Source of the DNA: Alphaproteobacteria bacterium
Lineage (GTDB): Bacteria; Pseudomonadota; Alphaproteobacteria; Rhodospirillales; WMHbin7
Assembly: GCA_015231795.1 (NCBI GenBank)
Contig: JADGAX010000001.1
Location: 1-64,000, forward strand
Reading direction: 5' to 3'
DNA: 64,000 bases
The notes below the pieces were generated by a model. It was not told the DNA's origin. It did not search any database and saw nothing but the letters and a program-made list of their open reading frames with translations. Of the stretch, positions 45,338 through 58,489 are shown in pieces. Each line of letters begins with the position of its first letter. Position 1 is the stretch's first letter. The translations under genes were made by a program, and so were the position numbers.

Positions 45338-47293
45338 ATGACGTGGAATGCCAGGGTGTTGCTGGCTGCGTTGGCGTGGGCTGGGCTGTTTTTGGGCAGT
45401 GCCGTCGCCTCCGAGACGTCTGTTGGGCAGGCTATCGACAAGGCCGCGACGGAAATTCGGCCCGCCATTGAGAACAGTCGCTGCCTGCGCTGCCATGGCG
45501 ACCATGAAGACAAGTTCACCCTCCGTCCGGACGGGACCCAACAGAACATCTTCATAGAAAACAGCGTTCTGGAACTGAGCGTGCATGGCAAGGTGGCCTG
45601 CACCGGCTGCCATAGCGATGTCGTGAAGCTGCCGCACGCCAAACCCCTGGCTAAAAGCATTTCCTGCGTTTCTTGCCACAAGCAGGAGTGGGACAAGGTC
45701 AAGGACTCGCCTGATCCCAAGCATGAGCGTTTGGGGCTGGTTATGCGCCAGACCGAGGATTATCTGCATTCGGCCCATGCCAAACCCAGGGGACAAGACC
45801 AGTCCAGGGTCAACGCCTCTTGCTACGATTGCCACGACGCCCACGCCATCGGCGCTCCCGGCGAGGCCCAGCGGGTCTTGCACCGTCTGAAGAATCCCGA
45901 AGTTTGTGGGCGATGCCATGTGAAGGAAAAAACCGACTATCTGGCATCCGTTCATGGCAAGGCGATCACCGAGAAGAAAGACGACAAGTCGGCCGTCTGT
46001 TCCGATTGCCACACCATGCACGCCATCGGCTCGCCCAAGAACGATCCGGTCAAGCTGGCGATCACGCAAAATTGCGGCGATTGCCATAAAGAGGCGCAGA
46101 AAACTTATCTGGCCTCCTATCACGGTCAGGTCAACCGGCTGGGATACACCAACACCGCCAAATGCTTCGATTGTCACGGCGGGCACGGCATTCAGAAAAG
46201 TGACGATCCCACCTCGCGCCTGCATGCCGACAACCGTCTGAAGATCTGCGAAACCTGCCACAAGAACGTCACGCCCGGTTTCGCCAGTTTCCAGGCCCAT
46301 GGCAATCCCCAGGACCCCAAGAAATATCCCGCCCTTTACTGGGCCAATCTGTTCATGCAGACCCTGATCATCAGCGTCATGGCGTTCTTCTGGGGCCATG
46401 TTCTGTTGTGGCTGTATCGCGAGTTGATGGACAGGCGCAAGGGGATCGGCTACGTCGAGAATCTGGATCAGCCTGAAACCGTCTATTTCCGCCGTTACAG
46501 CGCGACTTGGCGTTGGATACACCTGCTTTTCGCCGTCGCCACCATGGTGCTGGCGCTGACGGGCACCACGCTGCTTTTCTCGCATACGGATTGGGCTAAG
46601 ACCATCGTCGCCTTCATTGGCGGCCCCAAGGCGGAAGCCATCATCCACCGCACCGCGGCCACGATCTGGATCTCTATTTTCCTGGTCCATCTCGCCATCG
46701 CTTGCGTCAACATCTGGCGCAACCGCAAAACCTTCAAGTGGTTCGGCTATTCGTCGATGCTGCCCAACATGAAGGACGTGCATGACGTGCTGAACATGTT
46801 CCGCTGGTTCTTCGGTCTGGGGCCGCGCCCGGAATTCGACCGCTGGACCTATTGGCAGAAGTTCGACTACTGGGCGCCGTTCTGGGGTGCCGCCATCATC
46901 GGCGTTTCCGGCATGGTGTTGTTCCTGCCCACCTTGACGGCTTCCTTCCTGCCGGGCTGGGTGTTCAACATCGCCACTCTGGTTCATGCCGAGGAAGCGC
47001 TTCTGGCGACGGTGTTCCTGAACACGGTGCATTTCTTCAACGTGCATTTCAGGCCCAGCCGTTTCCCGATGAGCACGACCATTTTCACCGGCGCCATTCC
47101 GCTCGACGAATTCAAGCACGATCACAGGATCGAGTATGAACGTCTGAAAGCCAGTGGCGAGTTGGAAAAGCATCTGGTCAAGCGCATCTCGCGTCGCGTG
47201 GACATGGCCTCGACTTTCGCGGCCAGCGTCCTGATCGTGGCGGGGTTGACGCTTCTGACCCTGGTGCTTATCGGCCGCGTTACCATGCCTTGA
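45338..47293 (+). CDS. Nona-heme c-type / b-type membrane cytochrome (CbcL-like quinone oxidoreductase)
   Basis: 651 residues. A signal or anchor helix lies at about 6-24, then a periplasmic region with nine CxxCH motifs (C49, C88, C110, C162, C190, C221, C246, C276 and C304 begin them). About six membrane helices follow (334-360, 392-414, 436-460, 513-533, 546-568, 626-647), with histidines such as H354, H395, H451, H550 and H565 as candidate b-heme ligands, resembling FdnI/HydC-type cytochrome b. Nine c-hemes followed by a diheme b module is the architecture of Geobacter CbcL, an inner-membrane quinone oxidoreductase in iron respiration. GAGAGGAGACGG precedes the ATG. It is 11 nt upstream of fccA, so one operon. 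Direction of electron flow is not shown. Confidence 0.85.
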   Translation: MTWNARVLLAALAWAGLFLGSAVASETSVGQAIDKAATEIRPAIENSRCLRCHGDHEDKFTLRPDGTQQNIFIENSVLELSVHGKVACTGCHSDVVKLPHAKPLAKSISCVSCHKQEWDKVKDSPDPKHERLGLVMRQTEDYLHSAHAKPRGQDQSRVNASCYDCHDAHAIGAPGEAQRVLHRLKNPEVCGRCHVKEKTDYLASVHGKAITEKKDDKSAVCSDCHTMHAIGSPKNDPVKLAITQNCGDCHKEAQKTYLASYHGQVNRLGYTNTAKCFDCHGGHGIQKSDDPTSRLHADNRLKICETCHKNVTPGFASFQAHGNPQDPKKYPALYWANLFMQTLIISVMAFFWGHVLLWLYRELMDRRKGIGYVENLDQPETVYFRRYSATWRWIHLLFAVATMVLALTGTTLLFSHTDWAKTIVAFIGGPKAEAIIHRTAATIWISIFLVHLAIACVNIWRNRKTFKWFGYSSMLPNMKDVHDVLNMFRWFFGLGPRPEFDRWTYWQKFDYWAPFWGAAIIGVSGMVLFLPTLTASFLPGWVFNIATLVHAEEALLATVFLNTVHFFNVHFRPSRFPMSTTIFTGAIPLDEFKHDHRIEYERLKASGELEKHLVKRISRRVDMASTFAASVLIVAGLTLLTLVLIGRVTMP

Positions 47294-47304
47294 TGGAGAG
47301 AGCG

Positions 47305-47874
47305 ATGCGTAGGATTTTCCTGGTTCTTGCTCTGGCCTGCCTTTCCGGCGCGGCACAGGCGCGCACGGACGTCAACATCCTGGCCCGCACCTGCAACAAC
47401 TGCCATGGCGTGGGAGGGGTCAGCGCCGGCGCCTCCATGCCCTCCATCGGCGGGCTGCAGCGCGATTACCTGCGGCGCGTCATGAAACAGTGGAAATACG
47501 ACGAGCGCAGCGCCATCACCATGAGTCGCATCGTCAAAGGCTTCAGCGACGACGAAATCGACGCGCTGGCCGATTATTTCGCGAAACAGCCTTGGACGCC
47601 GGTCGTGCAAAAGACGTCGCCCGAAGCGATGGACAAGGGTTTGGCGACGGTTTCCAAAATCTGCACCGACTGCCACGGCAAGGCCGGATCGGACCCCGAC
47701 GTGGATGCGCCCAATCTGAACGGCCAATGGGCGAGATATATGGAACTCGAGCTGGAAAAATACCGTAGCGGCGAGTTCAAGATGCCGCATCGCAAGATGA
47801 AAAAGGCGATCCATGAAGCGACCCCGGCGGATGCCGCCGCCGCCGCTCGCTATTTCGGCGCTCAGAGCAAGTAA
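47305..47874 (+). CDS. fccA: Diheme cytochrome c subunit of flavocytochrome c sulfide dehydrogenase
   Basis: 189 residues. A signal peptide (about 1-19) is followed by two class I cytochrome c domains, each with CxxCH (C30-H34 and C120-H124) and a later methionine candidate for the sixth ligand. A diheme c-type cytochrome directly upstream of a sulfide dehydrogenase flavoprotein is the FccA/SoxE-type electron acceptor. ATGGAGAGAGCG precedes the ATG at 47305. It is 11 nt after the nona-heme cytochrome gene and 9 nt before the flavoprotein gene. Confidence 0.88.
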   Translation: MRRIFLVLALACLSGAAQARTDVNILARTCNNCHGVGGVSAGASMPSIGGLQRDYLRRVMKQWKYDERSAITMSRIVKGFSDDEIDALADYFAKQPWTPVVQKTSPEAMDKGLATVSKICTDCHGKAGSDPDVDAPNLNGQWARYMELELEKYRSGEFKMPHRKMKKAIHEATPADAAAAARYFGAQSK

Positions 47875-47883
47875 GGAAAGCCC

Positions 47884-49230
47884 ATGTCCTCGATCGATCG
47901 CCGCAATTTCCTAAAGACCTTGACCGCCGCAGCGGGCGCTTCCGTTCTTAGCGTACCCAAGGCTTGGTCCGCATCAGCCGTCAAAGCTCGGGTCGTGGTT
48001 ATCGGCGGCGGCTTCGGCGGCGCCACGGCAGCCCGCTATCTGCGCATGCTCGATCCTGGCATCGAGGTGACGTTGATCGAGCGGGGAACGCGCTATACCT
48101 CGTGCCCCTTGTCCAACGAAGTCCTTTCCGGGTCGCGCGACATCAAAAGCCTGCAGGCAGGTTATCAGGGGTTGGCGCGTCGCGGCGTTCAGGTCGTGCA
48201 CAATGAGGTGACCCAGGTCGATCCCGTCGGCAAGAAGGTGAGCACGGCGGAAGGCAACAGCTTTTCCTATGACGCCCTGGTGATGGCCCCCGGCGTCGAT
48301 TTCGACTATGGCGCCTTCAAGGGGCTGACCGCCGAGATTTCGGAAACGCGCTTGCCGCACGCTTGGAAGGCCGGACCGCAAACTTTGCTGTTGAAGCAGC
48401 AGCTTGAGGCCATGCCCGATGGCGGCCGTTTCATCATCGTCGTGCCCAAGGGGCCGTTTCGCTGCCCGCCCGGCCCTTACGAGCGCGCCGCCCAGGTGGC
48501 GATGTATTGCCAGCATCACGGCAAGAAAAAGTCCAAAATCCTGATTCTCGATTCCAACGATAGCTTCTCCAAGCGCCCCCTGTTCGAAGAAGCCTGGAAG
48601 GCGCTTTACGGTTATGGCCAGGGCGGCATGATCGAATGGGTGGCGGCGGCCAATGGCGGCAAGGTTGAACAGGTCGATCCCGGCGCCATGGTCTGCCTGA
48701 ACGGTTTCGACGAGTTCAAAGGCAATGTCATCAATGTCATTCCGCCGCATCGCGCAGGCAAGATTGCCCGCGACGCGGGACTGGCCAATTTCAAGGACGC
48801 CTGGTGCGCCGTTAAGCCCGAGAATATGGAATCGACGGCCCACAAGGATGTCTATGTCATCGGCGACGCCTGCGTGGGCGGCGACTTGGCCGGCAACAAC
48901 GCTTTTCCGAAATCGGCGCATATGGCCAATTCCCAGGCCAAGATCGTGGCCGCCAGCCTTGTGGCGAAGATCAACGGCCAACCGGCGCCGACGCCCATCT
49001 ATACCAACACCTGCTACAGCGTGGTGGCCCATGATTGGGGTTTCTCGGTCGTGCATCTGTTCCGGGTTGAGAACGGGCAGTGGGTCTATATCAAGGAAGG
49101 CAGCGGCATATCGCCGGTGACTTTCGGCACCAAGGAAGCGCCGCGCCCGGTCCCACGTATCTACCGCAAGATGGAAGTGGATTATGCCGACGGCTGGTTG
49201 CGCAACATCCTGTCCGACGGCTTTTCATGA
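47884..49230 (+). CDS. fccB: Flavocytochrome c sulfide dehydrogenase flavoprotein subunit
   Basis: 448 residues. A twin-arginine signal (DRRNFLKT, about 5-31) shows export in folded form. The pyridine-nucleotide-disulfide oxidoreductase fold has GGGFGGATAA at 41-50. C74 in YTSCPLSNEV corresponds to the cysteine that carries covalent FAD in Allochromatium FccB (C42 there). C194 and C377 match the redox-active pair that attacks sulfide. The C-terminal FCSD-flavin-binding region is present to the last residues. It oxidises sulfide to sulfur or polysulfide, giving electrons to the diheme cytochrome. AAGGAAAG precedes the ATG. Confidence 0.93.
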   Translation: MSSIDRRNFLKTLTAAAGASVLSVPKAWSASAVKARVVVIGGGFGGATAARYLRMLDPGIEVTLIERGTRYTSCPLSNEVLSGSRDIKSLQAGYQGLARRGVQVVHNEVTQVDPVGKKVSTAEGNSFSYDALVMAPGVDFDYGAFKGLTAEISETRLPHAWKAGPQTLLLKQQLEAMPDGGRFIIVVPKGPFRCPPGPYERAAQVAMYCQHHGKKKSKILILDSNDSFSKRPLFEEAWKALYGYGQGGMIEWVAAANGGKVEQVDPGAMVCLNGFDEFKGNVINVIPPHRAGKIARDAGLANFKDAWCAVKPENMESTAHKDVYVIGDACVGGDLAGNNAFPKSAHMANSQAKIVAASLVAKINGQPAPTPIYTNTCYSVVAHDWGFSVVHLFRVENGQWVYIKEGSGISPVTFGTKEAPRPVPRIYRKMEVDYADGWLRNILSDGFS

Positions 49231-49277
49231 TCAATGAATCAGGGTTGATGCGTTCGTTCTAATTTTCATTGTCTTGA

Positions 49278-49296
49278 CCGTCATCAAAGATGACGG
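49278..49296. terminator. Hairpin after fccB, possible weak terminator
   Basis: A perfect 8-bp stem CCGTCATC/GATGACGG with loop AAA lies 48 nt after the fccB stop. Only GGTCTT follows on plus, so efficiency as an intrinsic terminator is doubtful. Confidence 0.4.
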
Positions 49297-49355
49297 GGTC
49301 TTCCGAGTATAGTTTTTACACTCAATAAAAACTGTGCCAGGAAAAGGATACGGCA

Positions 49356-51059
49356 ATGAATTTTGGGATCGGGAAGCGTTTGTGGATCGGTTTCGGCGTC
49401 TTATGCCTTCTCTTGGGCTTGGTCACCGGCTTTGTCGTCTATGAGGTCCGCCAGATCGATACAGCCAGCGAACGCATGTACACATTGCGCATGCCGGTCG
49501 CCGAGACCAGTTCCTCGATCAAGACGCAGCTTTACGTTTCCTTGGCCGCTTTGCGTGGCTATATGCTGACCGGCAACCAGCAGTTCAAGGATGGACGCGC
49601 CGAAGCCTGGGCGACGATGACGGTTCTTAGCGGCGAGATGGACAAGCTGGCCGTTCGCTTCACCAACAAGAAAAACGCCGAGATGTGGGCTTCGGCCAAG
49701 TCCTTGTTGGCCGATCTGCGCCAGGCGCAGGACGATGCCGAGGCCTTGTCGGCGACCGATCCCAAGGGGGCGCTTGGCGTATTGACCGAACGCGCCCTGC
49801 CCAGGGTGGCCAAGCTGGTCGATCTGATCGACGGAGAAAGGGATAGCGGCGGGAAAAGGACAGGCGGCATCGTTGCCGACCAGCGCAGGCTGCTGGAAGC
49901 CGATACCGGGGCGGTGGCTTCCATGGTCTCGCAGTTGAACTGGGTTGCCTGGATATCGCTGCTGCTGGGGCTGGGCCTGGCGGGCGTCATCGCCTGGATC
50001 ACCTCGCGTTCCATCGTGCCACCCTTGGTGCAGATGACCTCCGCCATGGATCAGTTGGCGGGCGGCAATCTGTCCGTCACCATTCCGGACAGCCAGCGCC
50101 AGGATGAAATCGGCGCCATGGCCAAGGCCATGCATATTTTCCGTTCGAATCTGGCGCGCCAGCGCGAGCTTGAAGCCGAGCAGGAAACCCAACGGGCCGC
50201 CAGAGAACAGCGCGCCAAACATATCGAGACCATCACCGCCGGTTTCGATCAAGAGGCCACGGGACGCGTGCAGGCGGTGTCGGGTGCGGCCCGGCAGATG
50301 AATGTGACGGCGCAGGGACTGTCGGCGACCGCCGATCAAACCAGCCGTCAGGCGACGGCGGTTTCGGCGGCGGCCGAGGAGGCCAGCACGAATGTGCAGA
50401 CCGTGGCGGCGGCGGCCGAGGAATTGTCCAGTTCGATCGACGAAATCACCCGTCAGGTGACGACCAGTTCGCGCATTTCCGCCCAGGCCATGGAAGAGGC
50501 GGGCAAGACGCAGGAAATCATGAACGGCCTTACGGAAGCCGCCAGCCGCATCGGCGAAGTGGTGCATCTGATCAACGACATCGCCAGCCAGACCAATTTG
50601 CTGGCCTTGAACGCGACGATTGAGGCGGCCAGGGCGGGCGAGGCGGGCAAGGGATTCGCCGTGGTCGCCAACGAGGTCAAAAGCCTGGCCAATCAAACCG
50701 CCAAGGCGACCGACGAAATCACGTTGCAGATCGCTTCCGTGCAACAGCAGACCCAGCAGGCGGCTCAGGCCATTCAGGGGATCGTCGGCGTCATCAATCA
50801 GATCGGCGAGATCGCCTCTGGCATCGCCAGCGCCATGGAGGAGCAATCGGCGGCCACCAATGAAATCGCCCGCAATGTCGAGCAGGCGGCGGCGGGAACC
50901 CGCGAAGTGACCGACAATGTGACCGGCGTTCAGGAGGCGGCGGGGCAGACCGGCGAGGCCGCATCGTCGGTTCTGACGGCGGCTCGTGACCTGTCCGAAC
51001 AGTCCGACCATCTGAGCCAAGCGGTACGCCACTTCCTGGATGCGGTGAAAAGCGCCTGA
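49356..51059 (+). CDS. Methyl-accepting chemotaxis protein (CHASE3/4-helix-bundle sensor)
   Basis: 567 residues. TM1 is at about 10-30 and a helical periplasmic domain at about 35-195 resembles CHASE3/4HB-type sensors. TM2 is at about 196-218, HAMP at about 219-270, and the signalling domain at about 300-565 has [17 protein letters not shown]. The ligand is unknown. AGGAAAAGGA precedes the ATG. The position right after the sulfide dehydrogenase operon is suggestive of redox or sulfide taxis, but not evidence for it. Confidence 0.92.
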   Translation: MNFGIGKRLWIGFGVLCLLLGLVTGFVVYEVRQIDTASERMYTLRMPVAETSSSIKTQLYVSLAALRGYMLTGNQQFKDGRAEAWATMTVLSGEMDKLAVRFTNKKNAEMWASAKSLLADLRQAQDDAEALSATDPKGALGVLTERALPRVAKLVDLIDGERDSGGKRTGGIVADQRRLLEADTGAVASMVSQLNWVAWISLLLGLGLAGVIAWITSRSIVPPLVQMTSAMDQLAGGNLSVTIPDSQRQDEIGAMAKAMHIFRSNLARQRELEAEQETQRAAREQRAKHIETITAGFDQEATGRVQAVSGAARQMNVTAQGLSATADQTSRQATAVSAAAEEASTNVQTVAAAAEELSSSIDEITRQVTTSSRISAQAMEEAGKTQEIMNGLTEAASRIGEVVHLINDIASQTNLLALNATIEAARAGEAGKGFAVVANEVKSLANQTAKATDEITLQIASVQQQTQQAAQAIQGIVGVINQIGEIASGIASAMEEQSAATNEIARNVEQAAAGTREVTDNVTGVQEAAGQTGEAASSVLTAARDLSEQSDHLSQAVRHFLDAVKSA

Positions 51060-51122
51060 TCTCCTGGAAAACGGCGGCCAGACGTGCTATCCAGCCTTTG
51101 CAACATGAGCGAGGGATGGACC

Positions 51123-51857
51123 ATGCGCCGCAAGCTGATCGCCGGAAACTGGAAGATGAACGGCCTGTTGGCCGATGGCGTGGCCCTGGCCGCCGGCGTG
51201 GCCGAATTGGCCAAGCCTCGCAGCCACAAGTGCGACATCCTGATCTGCCCCCCTTTCACGCTGCTGGTCGAGGCTGTGCGCGCCGTGGCCGGTTCGCCGG
51301 TCGCCGTGGGCGGTCAGGATTGCCACCCCAAGGTTTCAGGCGCCCATACTGGCGACGTGTCGGCCCAGATGCTGACCGATCTGGGGTGCCGTTACGTTAT
51401 CCTGGGCCATTCCGAGCGCCGCGCCGATCATGGCGAATCGGACGCTCTGGTCAAGGCCAAGGCCCAGGCGGCCCTTGTCGCCAATCTGACGCCCATCGTC
51501 TGCGTGGGAGAGACCGAGGCCCAGCGCGATTCGGGCAAAACGCTCGAGATCGTGGCCGGTCAGTTGAAAGGCTCGCTGCCCGATGGCGGCGCGGCTGAAA
51601 AGGTCGTCATCGCCTATGAACCCGTCTGGGCCATCGGCACCGGTCGCACGCCGACCCTGGAGGAGGTTCAGGAGGTCCATGCCATGATCCGGCGCGAGTC
51701 GGGCCTGGGCCAAGGGGTGCGAATCCTGTATGGCGGCTCGATGAAGCCCTCGAACGCCAAGGAATTGCTGGCTTTGCCCGACGTGGACGGCGGTTTGATC
51801 GGCGGCGCCAGCCTGAAAGTCGAAGATTTCTGGGCTATCGCAACGGCTTGTCCCTGA
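51123..51857 (+). CDS. tpiA: Triosephosphate isomerase
   Basis: 244 residues. It has N-terminal AGNWKMNG, the electrophilic histidine in GHSERR, and the active-site loop [11 protein letters not shown] with the catalytic glutamate. It interconverts dihydroxyacetone phosphate and glyceraldehyde-3-phosphate. GAGGGATGGACC precedes the ATG. It opens the conserved run tpiA-secG-pyrG-kdsA-eno-ftsB. Confidence 0.96.
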   Translation: MRRKLIAGNWKMNGLLADGVALAAGVAELAKPRSHKCDILICPPFTLLVEAVRAVAGSPVAVGGQDCHPKVSGAHTGDVSAQMLTDLGCRYVILGHSERRADHGESDALVKAKAQAALVANLTPIVCVGETEAQRDSGKTLEIVAGQLKGSLPDGGAAEKVVIAYEPVWAIGTGRTPTLEEVQEVHAMIRRESGLGQGVRILYGGSMKPSNAKELLALPDVDGGLIGGASLKVEDFWAIATACP

Positions 51858-51929
51858 ATTCGCACAAACCCCTAGCCAAAGCCGGATCGGGGTATTAAAA
51901 CGGCACAACTCAAGGCTTTCGGTGTCGTC

Positions 51930-53913
<1,984 letters not shown>

Positions 53914-53915
53914 TC

Positions 53916-56023
<2,108 letters not shown>

Positions 56024-56043
56024 GAATTTTACGTATTCGCATG

Positions 56044-56074
56044 AAGGGGAGCGTTATCGGCGCTCCCCTTTTTC
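56044..56074 (+). terminator. Intrinsic terminator after eno
   Basis: A 10-bp stem AAGGGGAGCG/CGCTCCCCTT with a short loop is followed by TTTT, 20 nt after the eno stop. Confidence 0.9.
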
Positions 56075-56238
56075 GTTCAGACAGAATTCATTTTGGGTTC
56101 AGCCCTCATTCAGCGTCGGTCAGGCATCTTCATGCGTGTGATGAAGGTCACAATAGTCGTGTGACGTTCGACACTGTGCGGCTTTGATGGTTCAGACAAT
56201 CTTCGCCACGCAAGTTCACCACTCAATGGAGATATCTC

Positions 56239-56553
56239 ATGATGAAAATTTCCACCCTGGCTTTGGCCATCGCTCTGTCGCCTGCCATTGCCCTGGCTGC
56301 CAACGCCAATGACGCCATGAAGACGACAGCCCCGGCCAGCGAAGCCGCAGCTTCGCAGAACCTGCTTTCGCCCGAGCGTATCCGTGAATTGCTGGTGGCC
56401 CAGGGCGCTTTGCATGTGTCGCCTTTGAAGCGCGTCAGTTCGAACGAGTACGAAGCCAAGATTCTGACCGCCGCCAAGGGCTGGAACAAAGTCTTCATCG
56501 ATGCCAGGACGGGTCAGGTGATCGACGACCCGATGCGGGCCTTCCGCCACTAA
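56239..56553 (+). CDS. Small secreted protein, PepSY-like
   Basis: 104 residues with a signal peptide (about 1-21, ALA-ANA). The mature part ends in the strand VFIDARTGQVI, which is the usual PepSY pattern, but the domain is short and I do not recognise a defined family. A GGAGAT ribosome site precedes two consecutive ATG codons. It stands alone between eno and ftsB. Confidence 0.65.
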   Translation: MMKISTLALAIALSPAIALAANANDAMKTTAPASEAAASQNLLSPERIRELLVAQGALHVSPLKRVSSNEYEAKILTAAKGWNKVFIDARTGQVIDDPMRAFRH

Positions 56554-56736
56554 GCCAGGGGTTGGGCGCTAGGTTTGTATCTATATGTTGACTATGCAGA
56601 ACATATCGAGTTGAGAACGATCCGAGTCGCGGAACAAGAATCCAAATACAGAACATTTGCGAACACACTGAATCCAAATAACTTTTTTATAAATAGGCTC
56701 TTGACGCCGCGACTCGGGCGTGATTCCGTGGATGGC

Positions 56737-57057
56737 ATGAACACGATGCAAGAACTGCGTCGGCGGCTGAAAGCCATCCTGCCATCCCTGCTGGGGCTTT
56801 GTGTGTGCGCCTATTTCGGATTCCACGCCATCCAAGGCGATCGGGGTGTGGTCCGGCTCCTTCATTTGAAGCAAGAGCTGAAGCAGGCGGAAGAGACCTT
56901 CGTCGTCGTCCATTCAGAAAGAACTGCTTGGGATTCCCGGGTCTCTGGCCTGAAGCCCGGTTCGCTTGATCCCGACCTGATCGAGGAACGCGCCCGCGTC
57001 GAATTGGGCATGGGCCGCAAGGGTGAGCGCGTTATCTTCCTGAATGGAAATCCGTAG
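56737..57057 (+). CDS. ftsB: Septum formation initiator, FtsB/DivIC-like
   Basis: 106 residues. A single membrane helix (about 14-34) is followed by a coiled coil (about 38-70) and the FtsB tail IEERARVELGMGRKGERVIF. It should join FtsQ and FtsL in the divisome. Location after eno is common in alphaproteobacteria. The start is uncertain: ATG 56737, ATG 56746 and GTG 56728 are close together and the ribosome sites are weak. The longer frame upstream is A+T-rich and unlike the family. Confidence 0.85.
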   Translation: MNTMQELRRRLKAILPSLLGLCVCAYFGFHAIQGDRGVVRLLHLKQELKQAEETFVVVHSERTAWDSRVSGLKPGSLDPDLIEERARVELGMGRKGERVIFLNGNP

Positions 57058-57066
57058 GTCGAAGGC

Positions 57067-58239
57067 TTACAGTTTCGGCAGCAATCCGCCAGCCTTCTTG
57101 CCGTTCAGCATAATCTGTCCATCGGCTGCTATGTCGATTTTGTAATCGAGTTGCCCTTTGCCGTCCGGGATGCCGGTGGCGCTCAGGATTCCCAAAACCG
57201 CCATTGACGACAGCAGGCCTGCCGAGCCGCCTTGGCTCAGTCCTTTCAGCCTCTCCTGGACGCCCGATAGTTTCGCCGTAAAGGCGCCGGTGGTGGGGGC
57301 CTTGGGCGGGAAACGGGCATCGCCCACCAGCTTGGCGGTCAGATGCGCCGAACGGGCTTGCCCATCGGTCAGCGTCAGTTTCGCGTTGTGTCGGTGCAAG
57401 ATGGGTTCGATCCGCGACCACAGCGCCTTGCCGAACGGGTTCGAACCGTCGGCGGCGGCGGGCACTAGCTGGGCCAGGGCTTCGCGCCAGTCGAACGGAT
57501 CGACGATTCCCTTCAGGCTTAGTTGGGTTGGGTTGATTTCCTGCGGCGCGCCCGGCGTGCTGGGGGCGGGCGACTGGTGGCGCCAGGCGAAATTCAGCCG
57601 CCCGGTTTCCTTCAACGGCTTTTGCGCCAGTTCCAGGCGTCCTTGATCGATTTTGATCACGGTGCGGTCGGCGGCGCGGTAGCCGTGTAAGTTCATTAGA
57701 TCGACGACGCCCTGGAAAGAGCCATCCGGGCTGCTGGCGTTCAGCTTGACGCTGGCGGCGGTGATGTTGTCGCCCGAGGCGAATTCGACGCCGACCGTTT
57801 CCAGATCGATCTTCAGTTTCGCAAAGACCTCGCGCTTGGGGTCCCACAACCCGTCGATGCGGTTGCGGCCGATCTTGGCGGCGGCCCTGACCTGTCCGCC
57901 CGCCACGAAACGGATCATGTCCGACACATGGCCGGTGACCGCCCAACCGCCTTGAGACGGCGCGATCAGGAACTCGGCCGGGCCGAAATCGATGGTCGCC
58001 AGATTGTTGCCTCCGGTCGGCGCCAGCCAGGCCAGTTCCGACACTTTTACCGTAAAACCACCGGATACGGCGGGCAGGACATGGATCGGTTCGGCGAAGG
58101 ATAATTTGCCCTCGCCCGGTTTGTCCTGGGTCCAGGCCGCCAAGGCCTGGCCGAGGCGGTTTTTGAAGCCTTGGGCGTCTTCGGCATTTGCCGGAAAGGC
58201 CAGGGCGAGAAAGGCGAGGATCAGGGCTGATTTGCGCAT
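57067..58239 (-). CDS. DUF2125-like periplasmic protein
   Basis: 390 residues with a signal peptide (about 1-19, ending ANA). The rest is beta-rich with a C-terminal GQLDYKIDIAADGQIMLNGKK pattern typical of DUF2125 proteins, a family of unknown function restricted mostly to alphaproteobacteria. It converges on ftsB with 9 nt between stops. Family assignment rests on overall pattern, not a decisive motif. Confidence 0.6.
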   Translation of the reverse strand: MRKSALILAFLALAFPANAEDAQGFKNRLGQALAAWTQDKPGEGKLSFAEPIHVLPAVSGGFTVKVSELAWLAPTGGNNLATIDFGPAEFLIAPSQGGWAVTGHVSDMIRFVAGGQVRAAAKIGRNRIDGLWDPKREVFAKLKIDLETVGVEFASGDNITAASVKLNASSPDGSFQGVVDLMNLHGYRAADRTVIKIDQGRLELAQKPLKETGRLNFAWRHQSPAPSTPGAPQEINPTQLSLKGIVDPFDWREALAQLVPAAADGSNPFGKALWSRIEPILHRHNAKLTLTDGQARSAHLTAKLVGDARFPPKAPTTGAFTAKLSGVQERLKGLSQGGSAGLLSSMAVLGILSATGIPDGKGQLDYKIDIAADGQIMLNGKKAGGLLPKL

Positions 58240-58279
58240 GGCGTTCCAGATACGTGGAAATCATGGCATTTGCAAGGCG

Positions 58280-58436
58280 GGGCCCGCTCGACACCTGAGG
58301 GACAACTCGGAGCGAAGCGACTAGGCCCAAGGGGCCGCACGCCTGATGGCGTGGAAGCCAAGCGCCCAGAGGGCGCGCCCGGCACCTGAGGGGCAACATA
58401 AAATGCATACCCCCATGCGCGGGCGGGGGGTATGCA
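58280..58436. repeat. Cluster of small hairpins and a short direct repeat upstream of ilvD
   Basis: Four stems lie close together: GGCCC/GGGCC near 58324-58336, CACGCC-TGAT-GGCGTG (58338-58353), GCGCCC-AGA-GGGCGC (58362-58376), and a perfect 11-bp stem TGCATACCCCC/GGGGGTATGCA (58404-58436). The phrase CACCTGAGGG occurs twice, near 58298 and 58383. No gene is present. It may be a genome-specific palindromic element or a leader for ilvD. Confidence 0.5.
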
Positions 58437-58489
58437 AGACAGTGCGTGCCAATTATTCTCTGCCGGTCCAAGAATAATAGGAGTTCCAG

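Noticed and set aside
45269-47356. A 695-codon open frame on the minus strand opposite the nona-heme cytochrome and start of fccA
   Set aside because: The plus strand carries nine ordered heme motifs and membrane helices, whereas the minus frame has a shadow-type composition rich in His, Gln and Gly with no recognisable domain.
56575-56736. N-terminal extension of the ftsB frame
   Set aside because: A+T-rich sequence, no ribosome site, and the extension would precede the usual FtsB membrane helix by over 60 unlike residues.
58280-58436. Hairpin cluster considered as CRISPR or insertion-sequence end
   Set aside because: No regular repeat-spacer pattern, no transposase or cas gene, and the direct repeat is only 10 nt with two copies.
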